DNA from: Catenaria anguillulae PL171
Lineage: Eukaryota > Blastocladiomycota > Blastocladiomycetes > Blastocladiales > Catenariaceae
DNA length: 64,000 nt
Assembly: GCA_002102555.1 (NCBI GenBank)
Contig: MCFL01000001.1
Coordinates: 744,001-808,000, forward strand
Reading direction: 5' to 3'
Shown here: piece by piece, positions 1-11,757 of the stretch
Position numbering within the stretch: the first letter of the stretch is position 1
How the letters are laid out: every line of letters begins with the position of its first letter
Notes under the pieces: model-generated
The model's input: only the letters and a program-made list of their open reading frames with translations
Database searches by the model: none
What the model was told of the DNA's origin: nothing
Position numbers and translations under genes: made by a program

Positions 1-1
1 T

Positions 2-319
2 GATTCCGTTTATTGGAGAGCCCTTGACCAGTCCTCTCGCCAACAACAGCTTGGTTCGCCCGTGAGCCTGGTCGACTTGGTATCAACTTGCGAGCAACCT
101 ATCACCCTCATTCGACGTCTCTCTGCCAACTGCAACAATTCAGGTGATGTGGGCACCAGCCGTGAGTACGCACTTACCCCGATGTTCACTCCTCTGCCCG
201 AGCATTATCAAGACATTTGTCCCTCGCTCGGGTCATCCGCTGTTGATTTATGGGCCACGAATGGTTCGGCTTGGTGGCATCCTTCTCGCTTCCTCTCAAT
301 CATTCGTCATCGTGAATAG
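2..319 (+). CDS. Partial 3' end of an unidentified protein
   Basis: The frame is open from base 2 and reads about 50 residues of ordinary composition up to a good donor (gtgagt at 160). It also stays open to a stop at 317-319, because the possible intron to the AG near 213 is a multiple of three. Either the intron is spliced, giving a tail rich in Trp and Ser, or the whole frame is coding. The start lies left of the window. No family recognised. Confidence is limited because only one or two short exons are visible. Confidence 0.35.
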   Translation, partial: DSVYWRALDQSSRQQQLGSPVSLVDLVSTCEQPITLIRRLSANCNNSGDVGTSREYALTPMFTPLPEHYQDICPSLGSSAVDLWATNGSAWWHPSRFLSIIRHRE

Positions 320-1816
320 ATGCCATGTCGAATCGAATCACTACTCGACGAATTTGATTCAAGTCGACATGTGTCTCCTCCTCCATTCAGGTTTCACAAC
401 TGGACCCCCTTTCGAATCAAAAACCTGTCATCTCCAGCAGTGTTCATCATCGATGCCGCATTGTAATTCGGGATTTGGTTGGTTTTTTCTTTCGTGTCTC
501 CACATTTCTTCCCAGAGTTATCCTGTGTATTGCATCCTGACTCTGTGTGACATCCAAGCTTCAGTTGCGCAGAGCAAAGGCACATCCCAGGGCACATGGC
601 GTTCTGGTCCGCCAAGCGATATGGATTCGCGCGATCGGTATCTCAACCTGGGTTCCTTTGAATGTTTGAATGCGGTGGGCAATGGATACATGTGCGAAAG
701 GATGAGGGATAGTGCAGGTCACTTTTCAACTTTGATTTTAAGAATGAGAGACTGGCATGTTTATTGCTTGCCATATTGACCTCTACTATTTATCACGGGC
801 AGTTGTCATGTGCGCCTTTTCCTTGATTGTGGTTACCGTCTTAATTCCTGGTTGCTGCTTGGCAACATGCGCTTCTGGCTTGTCACATTGTTGCCCTTTA
901 GATCCGAAGTGTTCATGATTCCGTATCTTTTCATCCTGCCATTCATTCCGACCGCAATACAGAGATCTCAGCCTCGATAAAAGTCTCGACGCACTTGAGA
1001 AACCATTCCTTCCCGCGTAAATGTTATGTACTTACCTGGCTCGGCGACTTTGAAGCCTTGACTGGATCACGTTCCGCAGCCTTCGCTGTACATTTCATTT
1101 CCTCCGACTGGGTCGCTCGCCAAATCAGAGAGGGACAATTGCGGGACGTTGGTTTGTACATTCACTTTACATGAACTGAAAGAGTATGGTACTGAGGACG
1201 CATTGGTCATTCCATCAGTGTTGCATCATCTATCTTCGACATTCTGCAATGATTGAATGTGGCCCCTGGTGCTGTATCAAATACTGGGAGCCATGAGCGA
1301 GACATAAGATATATGGAGACATGAGAGACAATGTTGACGCGTCCGACAACATCGCAACTTCCGTGAAGCACACAAAAACGCTCATAATGTGGTGAAATGC
1401 ATGTGTATAGGATGGTTGCACGGCGTTTTCAAGTAGCGCTGGGCCCAAGGTTTAAAATCCTGGGCTGAGAGCTGGATATTGGTTGGCTCATTTTTCCATG
1501 AATGCTTGCGGACATGTTTGGGAATGATTTGGGTCGACCAAAGCGTACCTAGGTATCCTCGTTCGCGTCCAACAACAGTAATGTGCGAATACTGCACCCA
1601 AATGGCCTCAAAAACCACCAGTGCGCCGCATGAACGAATATCCCGCTGTCTAATGTACAATTTACATGGACAGCCTTTGGGTGTTGCGCTTGCTTCGTTC
1701 GGCAGGAGTCGGTGCAACGATGGGGAACACGTTCAGTTGGAGACCATGAATCAGGTATCGTCGTGAATGGGATCGAGGGCGAAATGAGCGAAATGCATTG
1801 CAGAAACTTGGCTATA

Positions 1817-2317
1817 TTAGCAATACAGCCGAAGAGATTCCGGTCTTTTTGATACTCCCGGCGAGGTGGACTGTTGCTGCTGTCGTTGAATCGGGGTTCC
1901 TCGAGGTGGGCATCGGCGAAAACACTGCAGCAATTCGTGCGCAACGAAAAGCTCTTCCATCTGCACTTGTGAGGCAACAGAACTATGCACAATCCCTCCA
2001 AGCATGTCAGTAACGATTGCCGGCCGTTCACTGTCGCCCGCCGACGCAGCCGATGTCAACGCCGCCACCCACGAAGATAGCCTCCGAACAATCGTCATTG
2101 GCACCGTGTGCTGGGCATTGCGTCGGCCCTGGCCGACCGAAACCTCCAGCTCTTTGAAGAGGCAGGATGAACCAAGGCAGGCAATCGGTCGACCCACGCC
2201 GACTCCGAAACCGGATCCAGCCTTGACCAGACCGTAGCCACCACAGTATCGTTCGAGACAGGAATCGCAAATCGAAACGGGTCCCGATCTATCTATTTTA
2301 CCTATCGCCTGTCGCAT
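1817..2317 (-). CDS. Possible hypothetical protein or gene remnant
   Basis: A 166-codon minus-strand frame starts with ATG at 2317. Its first ~130 residues have balanced composition (Gly- and Ser-containing, with several Cys near the N-terminus) and look more protein-like than the surrounding frames. A second plausible frame lies downstream at about 1382-1717 on the same strand, but I could not join the two with confident splice sites. No family recognised. It could be a real two-exon gene, a decayed gene or chance. Confidence 0.2.
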   Translation of the reverse strand: MRQAIGKIDRSGPVSICDSCLERYCGGYGLVKAGSGFGVGVGRPIACLGSSCLFKELEVSVGQGRRNAQHTVPMTIVRRLSSWVAALTSAASAGDSERPAIVTDMLGGIVHSSVASQVQMEELFVAHELLQCFRRCPPRGTPIQRQQQQSTSPGVSKRPESLRLYC

Positions 2318-3613
2318 CGTTCTGATTTCCTGATTTCTTCAACCAATGTGTGTCGCTGAATCAGAATCATTGGCCCATATCCCTGTGTCTACGCCCAATG
2401 CCAGCCGAGGAAGGGCCGTCGCAACACCTTCCAGACACTGGGCATCCATTTTGCACCGCTATATCGCACTTGTAATTGACGCAAGTGAGATTGATTGGTT
2501 CTCGTACGGCCTCTCATGAATCTCATTCTGCCTCCCAAGATCTGACCATAAGTTTGGTTTTACTCAACAGACTTTCATGCTGACAACTGACAACATGTGG
2601 ACAAGCCGTCCCTCTGTAGTGCTAGTGATTGTATCTTGTGCTTCTTGTGCTTCCTTTTTGATACATAACTGGCTCAGTTGTGCCCGATCGATTCACTTGT
2701 ACCTAATTCTTGTGAAGTTCCACTTGCCCACTGGGCGTGCGGACGGCACAGTTTGCACTGCTCGAATGCCTTTCCTTGCAATACGTTGTTACAGTAGGTG
2801 CCAACGCGGGAAAGGAATGTTGCGATGAGGGCAGAAAGGAAAAGGGAAAGTAAGGGCGACCAACATTCTGAGCTAGGCCGTGGCATCGAGACTCAATGGC
2901 AAAGAGAAAGGTCATATTGGGGTCATATGTCAACGGGTCCTGAACACATCTTGAACCAAGGGGCTAAAGCTGCATACTTCATAAAGCATTTGCTGGGGTG
3001 CGAAACTGAAGCGCATCGGCGACTAAGACACGACCGTCGGTCATGATTTGGCATCACTAACGACCGCATCTTACATGTTGATCCTGCATCACTAGAATGC
3101 TGCGAACCCGAAGCCTGTGGCAATGGGTGACGGCCGGCCGGCCGGTCGGCGGGGGTGGGTACAGGGCAGGTGGGCTGCGGCAGCAGCCGTGAGTGAGTGC
3201 AGGGTCAAAAATCAGCTGGCCGCCACTGGGAGTAACGAGTGGAGGGCGGCGTGCAATGGGCTGCCGCCTGCCGTGCGCTGGAACGAGCAGCCAAGAGCCG
3301 ATATCGAAAAAGGTCGGGGAGGGCGCGGATCGGGACGGGGGGGTATCCATGAGACGGTGTTGTGTGCGTGTGACTGTTTGCGTTGAGTGCCATAGGCCTG
3401 GAGCAGCAACGGCGACCTGCATGCTGGCCGCCCTGCATTTGGGCGGCAGCTGCCGTCGGGCCCGGGCTGGCAGGCGATCGAGCGAGCGAGCGGTGGTGGG
3501 CATGCCATGGGCCGTCGATCGAATGAAGCGTGGCAAGAAGCCCGCCTGCCCGGGCCCCCACGAGCGTGTGTGTTGGCGGTGATGTCAGCTGCAGACGCGT
3601 TGTGGACATGGCC

Positions 3614-3646
3614 TGTGTGACTTTCTGTGTGACTCTTCTGTGTGAC
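3614..3646. repeat. Three copies of TGTGTGAC
   Basis: The octamer TGTGTGAC occurs at 3614-3621, 3626-3633 and 3639-3646, separated by 4-5 pyrimidine-rich bases. It lies about 550 bp upstream of the aquaglyceroporin start. Function unknown. Confidence 0.6.
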
Positions 3647-4189
3647 CTTTTTATGGCAACCCTTTCGTTTCATTTATGACATGCCTGTCCCATCTATATA
3701 CGGAACAACGGCACTATTGAGGCAGGTAATGTGATAAATTCGGCAAGCAAATAATTGCCGTTTCGAGTGTCCCGTCAGATCATGCCGCGTTTTCGCGACG
3801 AACCCGTCTGCGCAACAGCTCAAAGAAGATGAAGGACGGTCAGCCGCAAATGACGATGCATGCATGCTTGCCAACCGTTTTTTCCTCTTGGTGCTTCCGG
3901 CCCCGGCCCGCAGCCCTTTGTGCGCCAACGACAGGCGGCGCCCGGCGCGGTGTCAAGTTGGCATCATTCGGGCTCTGGCGTCACATCGATAGCGTGGTTG
4001 TTGCCAGTTGCCAGATCCAAAACCCTCGTGCCGGCCAGCTCCACTTTGCCGGTGCCTCGACTACAAATGACGCCCTCGCCCGCCGTCCCTTTCGGACAGA
4101 CGACGCACCCGAATTCTATCTATGGTGCTACGCCCAATCCCTGCAGCCCGCTCTTCTGATCATATTCCTTCTTGCCATTGCAACTCAAC

Positions 4190-5249
4190 ATGTCAAAACC
4201 ATCATCTTCTTCCGATATCGAGGCCCTCAAGCACGTGCCCGTGTCCAACATGCGCCGGCTCCAAATAAAGTACCGCGAGGAGCTCGCCGAGTTCTTTGGC
4301 ACCTTCACGCTCATTGTGTTTGGTGTTGCCGTCGTTGCTCAGACAGTCCTTTCGGGCGGCAATGCAGGATCCCCGCTCGGCATGTACGTGCTCTCAGTCC
4401 ATTATTGTGATCGCGCGTCTCACGATACTGGCCGACCTGTCTCACACATTTCAATCCCGTTTCGTCAACAGTCACATTGGATGGGGCATGGCCGTAACCA
4501 TGGGAATCTATGCTTCTGGCGGCATCTCTGGCGCACACTTGAACCCGGCCGTCACGATCGCACTTGGTATACGCCGCTCACCCTCATTGCCAGCTTCCTG
4601 CGCTATCCGCTGGTGACTGACGACACTTGTCCTCATCTCCAATCCAATTTCCACAGCTGTTCATAGCGGCTTCAAGTGGTCCAAGGTGCCCTCATTCATC
4701 CTCGCGCAATTCCTCGGCGCCTTTGCCGCCGCCCTGATCGTCTACCTCAACTACATGTCTGCCTTCACGGCGTTTGACGGCGGCAACCGCACCGTTCCCG
4801 ACCTTGGACTCTCTGCCGCAGACGCCAAGATTGCAACCGCAGGCATCTTCTCGACCTACCCACAAGCATACATGACGACTGCGGGCGCCTTCTTTTCCGA
4901 GTTCTTTGGCACATGCATGCTCATGATGGGCATCTTGGCCATTGGCGAGTCGCGCAACTCGGCCGCACCCAAGACGTATGGCCCCGTTGCCGTTGGGTTG
5001 CTTGTGCTGACCATTGGCGTGTCGTTGGGCGTGCAGACCGGATATGCGATTAACCCGGCAAGGGATTTCGGGCCGCGGTGCGCGGCGGCGTTAATTGGCT
5101 ATGGATCCAAGGTGTTTACGGCTTTCAACGCCTACTTTTGGATTCCGATTGTCGCGCCGGTTGCTGGGGCCGTGGTCGGCGGATATGTATTCAAGGCTTT
5201 GACTCATTGGGATGCCGAGGAGGCAGAGCTGGTCAATGGTCAACAGTGA
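4190..5249 (+). CDS. Aquaglyceroporin (MIP family)
   Basis: A six-helix channel of the major intrinsic protein family, passing water and probably glycerol or other small polyols across a membrane. Three exons (4190-4383, 4472-4566, 4657-5249) give 293 aa, the usual MIP length. The first pore motif is HLNPAVTIA and the second is [10 protein letters not shown]. The Asp after the second NPA is the mark of GlpF-like channels rather than strict aquaporins. Both introns have GTA donors and clean AG acceptors, and the frame closes exactly. The start ATG follows caactcaac, with a short polar cytosolic N-terminus before the first helix. The gene converges on the GPCR at 5466, with only 216 bp between stops. 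Confidence 0.93.
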
Positions 5250-5465
5250 TTGTATGGCGAGCAGGTGGCAGCGACCCGAGTGCTCGGATGCGTTCTGTTC
5301 TTCTTGCGTGTGGTTTTGCGTTCCTGATTTTGATTTGGACGACGTGCAACGTCGTCATACTTTTGGACAGGTAATAAATACATCGAGAGGTATACATTTT
5401 GAAAAAGTTGAAAGTCGAATCTGTGAAGAGTATACGCCAAGGTGAAAAACGTGAAAGGCATTGTG

Positions 5466-8400
5466 CTACTGCCTCCCATTCACGACAGATACAAACTGAC
5501 TGGCCCGATTTCTGGCAGTAGCTGCCCGTGGTCGAGCAATAAACACATGCAGAAACAAATCGAGCTCCTTGACTGACCTCATTTGCACGAGCAACAGCGG
5601 TTTTCCCTCGGGACCATGAATCTCCACGACCAAATCAAAGTCGCTCGAAATGACGGCCGAAACGCTTCCCAATGACCACACGCTCCCAACCAACTGCTCG
5701 ACGCCGCCAGCGTATGTTCGGACAGCACCAAAAAAGCCCTCGAGTTGCGAAATCAAGATGCGATGTGTTTGCCACGTTTGCAGCGCACCGGGAAACTTGA
5801 CGGGAAACTCGCCAGCGTAGGTTGTCGGCTTACCCGATATGGGCGCCAAGTCCGAACTCGCAACCATGGACGTGCGGCGAACCAGGTTGGAGCCGACCAT
5901 GGCGGCCAAGGACGAATCGGGACCAAATCCTCCTCCAATTACGGCGCCGCCGGCGCCTGGTCGCGACAACATGGCAGGCACAAGACGCTTAGCGTCCGAG
6001 TCGTCGTGCTTGGATTGTCGCAGGTCCATGAGCACGCGGCCGTGGCATGCGCCCCAGGTGAAAAAACATGCGTACAGGACAACGGCCACATTGGTCCAAT
6101 ACGTTGCCAGTGCGTAGTCGGCAGGCTGGACGACGGATAGCGGAGTCACGAGGGCGTAGCAAAAGCATAGGTTATTGGCGACGAACTGAGTCGATCGTTG
6201 GGCGGGCCCTGGGTTGCGCATGAGCCGAGTGGCGTACGTGAGCCATAGAAGGGCAATGAGAGGGGCGAGGTTCCATGCAATGACACCCAGCTTGAAGACA
6301 TAGTTGATGGCCGTATCTTGGGATTTGCATTGATAGTTGAAAGACCGGCGCGTCGTGACGGGATAGGCATCGAGCGGCGCAAAGTACACCCAAGCCACGA
6401 GAATGAGAACTTGGACAATGAATACAAGGATGAATGGTATCGGCGAGGTGGCCGAATTCTTGCGAAGAACGGTGTTTTCGTGCGTCAACCAAGTCTGTGT
6501 AAATCCAGATGAACGTGATCAAGTGAGACATGTCGCAGTTCGAATAAATGAACGAATGAATGACGTACATGGTATGTACGGTACAGCAATGGAAGAACAA
6601 CCAACTCAAATCCAACCAACGTACTCACGAGCCCAACGTTGCACGACAGTGCCGTCTGCTCGTCCATCCAGGTAATGGTGGACCCAGGAACGACGGTGAG
6701 CCCGAGTGCCAGCAAAAAGAGAACCCAGAACCCGTGCTCCCTGACATGAGATGAATGCCGGTGCATCCAAAGGACGACCATCGAGCCCCACTGAATGATT
6801 GCGCTTACGCCAAGGACAATGAGCACAACCCATGCGCCTGGTCGTGAGAAACGTAGGTATGCGATCAAAGCGTCCGGCCGGTCCACTGGCTGCACGGACG
6901 AGCCAGAAAAGAATTTGGGCGGCGCTATAGACTTGACCTGGCCCGTGGGCTCCACCACGTACACGCGCGAAAACTCGGTGCCATAAATGTTGTAAACCGA
7001 GTAGCTGGTTGCGCGCGCACCCTTGGAATCAAACTCGATCCGGCCAGATATCCCGTCAAACGGCTCCAGCACCTTGAAGGGGATACGTTCGCTTGCCGGT
7101 TTAGAAGTTGCTGCTCAGTGGCGCGGCCAGTCTTGATCATTTGGATGAAAAGGTGAACGAGGGCGTAAATACAGTCGACGTGGTAGGCGGCATATGGAAC
7201 GATGTCGCCATGGGCGGATGGAATGAACGGGTCGGTCGGATAGGTTGATTTCCAACGGTTGATGAGCTTATTGGACATGTCGGTGTTGACGTATTCCGTG
7301 GGAAACAGAAACTGCGAGAAACAGTTACGGTGACCAAGTGAGGTTGATGCCTGTGATAAAAAAAAGGCAGACAGAGAGCCGACGCACCTGCAGCCCATTA
7401 ACAAGTTCTTGCTTCAAAACGCCTTCTTGCACCTTGGTCAGCACACCCGCGACGGATTCACTTGCAATCCAAGCCTGCGTCAAAGGAGTATCAACGCGAG
7501 AATCAGCAAAATTGAAGTTGGGACGGAAGGCATGGCCGTCGTACCCACTCGCTGCCAATGATTCCAACCTGCGCTGCAACCGGGGCAACTCGCTCGTACT
7601 CGCCAACGTCACCAAAGAACAAGACTACTCGCACGCCCGACTCGGCAATTGCCTTGATCGGAGGGCCAAACGCTGCGACAGGGTCGCCAACCCACTCGCC
7701 GTGATCCACGGCCTTGAATGTTTGCAGGGTTGCAGGGAGAAGTCTCAGCTTGTGCGCTTTGCGCAAAAACGCATTGGCAATAGAGAGCCCGTATGGCGAA
7801 TTGCTCGCCAAGACCGCGACCGCCTTCCATCCGACTCCGGCAACATAGCTCGCAAACGCCTCGCCCAAGCTCTCATCGTTCGGCACCGTGCGTATGAATC
7901 GGGGGTACTTGGTTAGATCCGCAAAGTCCACCGACGTTGCTGCGCCAGAGCAAACGTAGAGCCCCATCTGTTGCGCCATCATGACTTGCGCAAGCGTCGA
8001 GTGGCTGGTCCAGTCGCCAATCAAAGCAATGTTGTTGTCCTTTTCTGCTTGGAATGCGACCTTTGCTGCTGCAGCCAGTTGGCCTGTGCTGAATGAATCG
8101 TAGATGGCAAGCGAGACATTGTGACCGGCCGGATTCGCGACTGTGAATGAACGGGCACAAATGGTGAGAGTGCATACTGGGAATGCGGGAGCAAGAAATC
8201 CGACACATACCATCCCGATTGACGTCTTCGACAGCCAAGTGCATGATCCGGGCGATGGCTTGCGAAATCGCTCCATCTGTACATATGAAACATTAGTGTC
8301 CACCAGGTCCCTAACGGAAAAGAAAACGTTCGTCGACTGAACCTACCCTCTTCGAGCTTTGCTCCTGTCCACAATGAGGCGGCGATCCGAAGCTGCGCGG

Positions 8401-8470
8401 CATGGGCAAAGACAGAAAGCCAAACGAACAAGCAAATGACGACAGCGGGGTGCCCGTGAGGAAACATCAT
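5466..8470 (-). CDS. Class C GPCR with Venus-flytrap ligand domain
   Basis: A GABA-B/metabotropic-type receptor. Exons: 8470-8347, 8276-8211, 8140-7545, 7474-7388, 7350-7087, 7072-6629 and 6494-5466, about 869 aa. A Met-Met start precedes a hydrophobic signal peptide ending near AHA. Residues ~20-400 are a periplasmic-binding-like (ANF receptor) lobe, with GDWTSHSTLAQ and a serine-rich ligand-site stretch. ISGRIEFDSKG is the usual motif near its end. Residues ~450-675 hold seven hydrophobic helices, with the conserved Cys in SCNVGL, followed by a ~190-residue cytosolic tail. An in-frame ATG at 8581 is possible but would bury the signal peptide. The exon 5/6 junction closes only if the 14 nt at 7073-7086 are skipped (see findings). 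The ligand is unknown. Confidence 0.85.
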
Positions 8471-9038
8471 TGGGCGTGGTCGCACTGCGGCCGGAGGAAG
8501 TCGGGGTTTGGTACGAGACGCCAGGGTTGATTGGGCGGATGGTTGGGTTGTGTCGCATATGCGTGCGTTTGCAATTGACATTGCTGGAATGATATCAAAT
8601 GGACCACCTCATTAAGCATGATCAAACAGTGGCAGTTACACTGGCGGACAGCTTACGGGAACCTCCACGCTTTTGAGTGCCGGAGTTCCTTCTGTTGTGC
8701 ATGGCCCATGGCCAGGTCATGGCCCCATCCCTCAATGATACATAGACAACCTTCGTTGAAATCGCATATAAATAGCTACGGCCAGTGACAGTTTTGTTCG
8801 AAGCGAAACCAAAATCACGTAAAGTCGTCAACAGAATTGATCCAGTTCGACGGTCGAAACCATCGAGTTGAAACAATTCGCACTTGCCGTTTAGGACGTG
8901 AAGTGAGACAGCCTCAGACGCAAATCATCACCGCATGTGCGTGCCAGCACATGTCGACTGCAGCCTGACTGTGTAAGCGTTCCGATATTTCCAATGGATT
9001 GCCCCCCCCCCCCCCCCGCCTTCCCATGCTTTCAAGAC
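8471..9038. other. Intergenic, GPCR promoter side
   Basis: No gene seen. The stretch holds the upstream region of the GPCR and the 3' flank of the next minus-strand gene, including a C16 run. Confidence 0.5.
9002..9017. repeat. C16 homopolymer
   Basis: Sixteen consecutive C on the plus strand, 22 bp downstream of the stop of the minus-strand gene at 9039. Length may be unstable or misassembled. Confidence 0.9.
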
Positions 9039-11524
9039 TCATGAAGGCTGAACGCCCGCGAATCTACGTTGCAGTCCAGTTGCGAGATCCACAGGACGAA
9101 AAGACCTACTTTCGATACCGGTACCATTGAGCTGTGCGACGGGAGCTGGAGCCGCGTTGGATATTTGGCCTGGTCGCGTTGCGGGTAGTGGCGCTGGCAC
9201 ACACTCGAAGTTGGCTGTTGGCGACAATGAATGTGAATCCGCGGCTCGGGACCAATACAGCGCTTCCATGCGTCTTTCAATGACCTTGTCTTGCTTAGTG
9301 TCGGCTTGGGAATCATATTCCTGCTTGACCAATGCAAGGGCTTTTTCGAACGAAATGATGGGAGGACGGTTGTTCCGAATGTACTGCCACAACGGCAAGG
9401 ACGGCCAAGTGAGTCCCAAATTTCGCTCCATATATACTGCAAGTGCAGCATACCTACCTCAAGTGTACTTTTCAGCGTCACTAATCCTCGGGGTTTTGAC
9501 TCTTGAATGATTGACATGTGTTCTGGTTCGCTTTTCCCAACAGATTTCGAAACATGCTCGACCAAGTTGAATTGAGCCCTGAGTAACGAGTCAAGATCTT
9601 GCTTCGTTCCACTCGTCACTCCATGATGCCCATTCAACGACCCTGGTTGCTCGTGTCCGCACCGAGTGCAGCGGTCTGATGTCAGGACATTGGCGCTTTG
9701 GTGGGCATGTGGACCGCAGCATTTGACGGCGACTTGAGAGCAGCAGCAAGGGCGATATGTGCATGCTGCCATCACAACGGGCACGGCGTATGATGGAGTT
9801 GAGTGCGACAGTTGCGAAGTCGGTAGGCCTGTCGTTTGGAGCGCCTTGATTGCTTCAGCAACTGCTGTTTGAATTGCCGATTGCATGATTGGTGATAGCG
9901 TGTGAACCGTTTCTGCGGCGGCCGACTGGCATGCAGAACCTGACTTGTCCGTGAAACTTTGACTTGCCACAACTCGCTGAGGTGGCTCGACCGGTGGTGG
10001 TTTCGCAGCGTGGAATGTGGCATTGGCTTGTGACGTGGGAAGGGAGCAAAGCGCAGGAGGAGGCGACTTGATTGTGTCATTGCACGTGGCGGCCTTCAGC
10101 ATCGGTGAATCCGGTGCTGGCATCGATTGGGATACAACTTGAACTGGCAAATGTAAATGTTGCGCGGATCGAGTTGCATGCGTATCGTCAATATCGGAAA
10201 CAGATTCGCATCTGGCCTCCTTGCAAGGCACTTGTAACGAATCGGACGGCACGTGAGGAACCTCGGGAACGGGTTCTGTGTCCTCGCCCACATACTCTTC
10301 AAACTCATCCTCATTGTAGTCGTCCGGTGTGTGGGTTGAACCACAGGTCGTCTCGCCAACTTGCATCGTTGTATTCGCTGTTGAAACACCGCTCGAGGTG
10401 CTTGGCCCGCGACTCGACACCGATTCAGCCGACTCTGATTCTGCGCCTGAGGAGACTTGGCTGATCGATGGAGAGTGCGTGCCTTTGGTGATGGCCTGAG
10501 ACGAAAATGACGAGGGCGTTGATTCTGATACAATTGTCGAGTGTTGAATGGACTCCGCAACTGAAGAAACAATGGACGCGACTGTCGAATCAGAAACAAC
10601 GGCTGGCGAGGCAGGGCGGGTCATTTGTCTAGGTGGTGACGTGGGCTGCGTCGCAAAGCCGGGAATCGCCGCAGTAGAAGTTGCCATTGATTTTGGCTCG
10701 ACTGGTGCCACTACCATTGAATCAAAACTGGTTATGGGAGCGTCGTTCGGCGGTTGGGCTGGCCTGGTCGTCAATGCCGTTTGACTGGCTGGTGGGGACG
10801 ATGCGCGCTGCTGCAGCCGCTTTAATGCCAAAGGGCTGTCAACATTGCCCGAGTGCGGCGACAATGCCCCGGCAGTCGATTTCGGTCGGTCAATCGCGTC
10901 GTATGTGACCATCATCGTGCCGCCCAAACTCATCTGATTGAGAAACTCGGACAATTCACTTGCTCCTCCTGCTGGGTCTATTCCGTTTGTGCTTGCCTCT
11001 GCCTCGTCCCGAACACTTTCGCTGATGCTCGAGCGACGAGAATTGGACGACAATGTGGACCCACTGCCTGCCTCTCGGCGGGTTCGCTTTTGCTTTTTCT
11101 TGTCCAGTGCTTTGGGTTTTGGGTTACGAATAACGATTGAGACGTCGGAAGGAACTTCTGATTCCGCCAAGACCAGTGAGCCGGACAATGGATCATCTGA
11201 CATGGATATTTCAACCATGGTCCTCGGCGTTGGTTGCGGTTGGGAACGAGCATTGAACGCGTCCTCGGGACGGCGCATTGGCGGACTGGATGTGCCTCGT
11301 GCAAGGTATTGCGCTGCTCGATTGAGCGCCGGGGAGCCAGTCGTGCGAAGTGGAGGCGTGCTTGTGCGCCAGACAGTTGCTGGTGATGAATATGTCAGAC
11401 GTGTGCTTGGGTTCTCAATGGCCATGTTCATGTCCTGTTGTTGGAATGCGGCTGGGACTGACGGCGATGCCTTTGGCGACGGCGCCGACGCCGTGCCGAC
11501 ATTGGACTTCAAGTACTTTGACAT
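9039..11524 (-). CDS. Ser/Pro-rich protein with a Cys cluster, function unknown
   Basis: Two exons (11524-9458, 9383-9039) give 803 aa. The 74-nt intron has a GTAGGT donor and a GGCAG acceptor. Most of the protein is low-complexity Ser/Pro/Thr-rich, with a Lys/Arg-rich patch (PKALDKKKQKRTRR) that could be a nuclear signal. Around 9640-9775 lies a dense cysteine block: CTYRPCCCSQ, KCCGPHAH, then CTRCGH, with spacing that could bind zinc. The C-terminal exon has a predicted helical segment (FEKALALVKQEYDSQ). I do not recognise a family. A divergent DDAH gene shares its promoter region. Confidence 0.75.
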
Positions 11525-11757
11525 TGCTTGATGCTTTTCGCGAGAGTTATCGTCTATAAATGGTTCGCACGAGCCTCATCCGTCATTTCGAGTGACTCTG
11601 ACCAAAATGTGACCAAGGACGCGCCGCCGCCGTCACGGTCACGCGACTTCACTCAGCAGGTCGATTATGGCCACATCGCACTTCCCTCCCAACGCCCAAA
11701 GCCTGGCAAAGTGCCTCCTATGCATCAACTCCCGCGATCCGATTAAATCCAAGCAAA
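11525..11757. promoter_or_regulatory. Divergent promoter region, Ser-rich gene / DDAH
   Basis: The two ATGs lie 233 bp apart on opposite strands, so this segment must hold both promoters. It contains several GTGACC/GGTCAC-like words (for example near 11609 and 11636) but no clear TATA box. Inference from position. Confidence 0.5.

Larger units (their letters stand above)
320..4189. other. Long stretch without a convincing gene
   Basis: This 3.9-kb stretch has many short overlapping open frames on both strands but none with clear domain structure or a chain of splice sites. The minus strand at about 1.4-2.3 kb has two frames of protein-like composition (listed separately). The part at 3.1-3.6 kb is very GC-rich and open in several frames at once, which is typical of composition rather than coding. 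The right end holds the promoter of the aquaglyceroporin. Confidence 0.5.

Noticed and set aside
144-779. 211-codon plus-strand frame
   Set aside because: It overlaps the better-supported terminal exon in another frame and has no recognisable features; its composition is consistent with chance.
3057-3673. Several overlapping 130-160-codon frames on both strands
   Set aside because: All come from high GC content; none has domain-like sequence, and they overlap one another in opposite directions.
9437-9468. Very short introns (17 or 32 nt) in the Ser-rich gene
   Set aside because: Both close the frame, but a normal 74-nt intron (9457-9384) does so too with better sites, so no micro-intron is needed.
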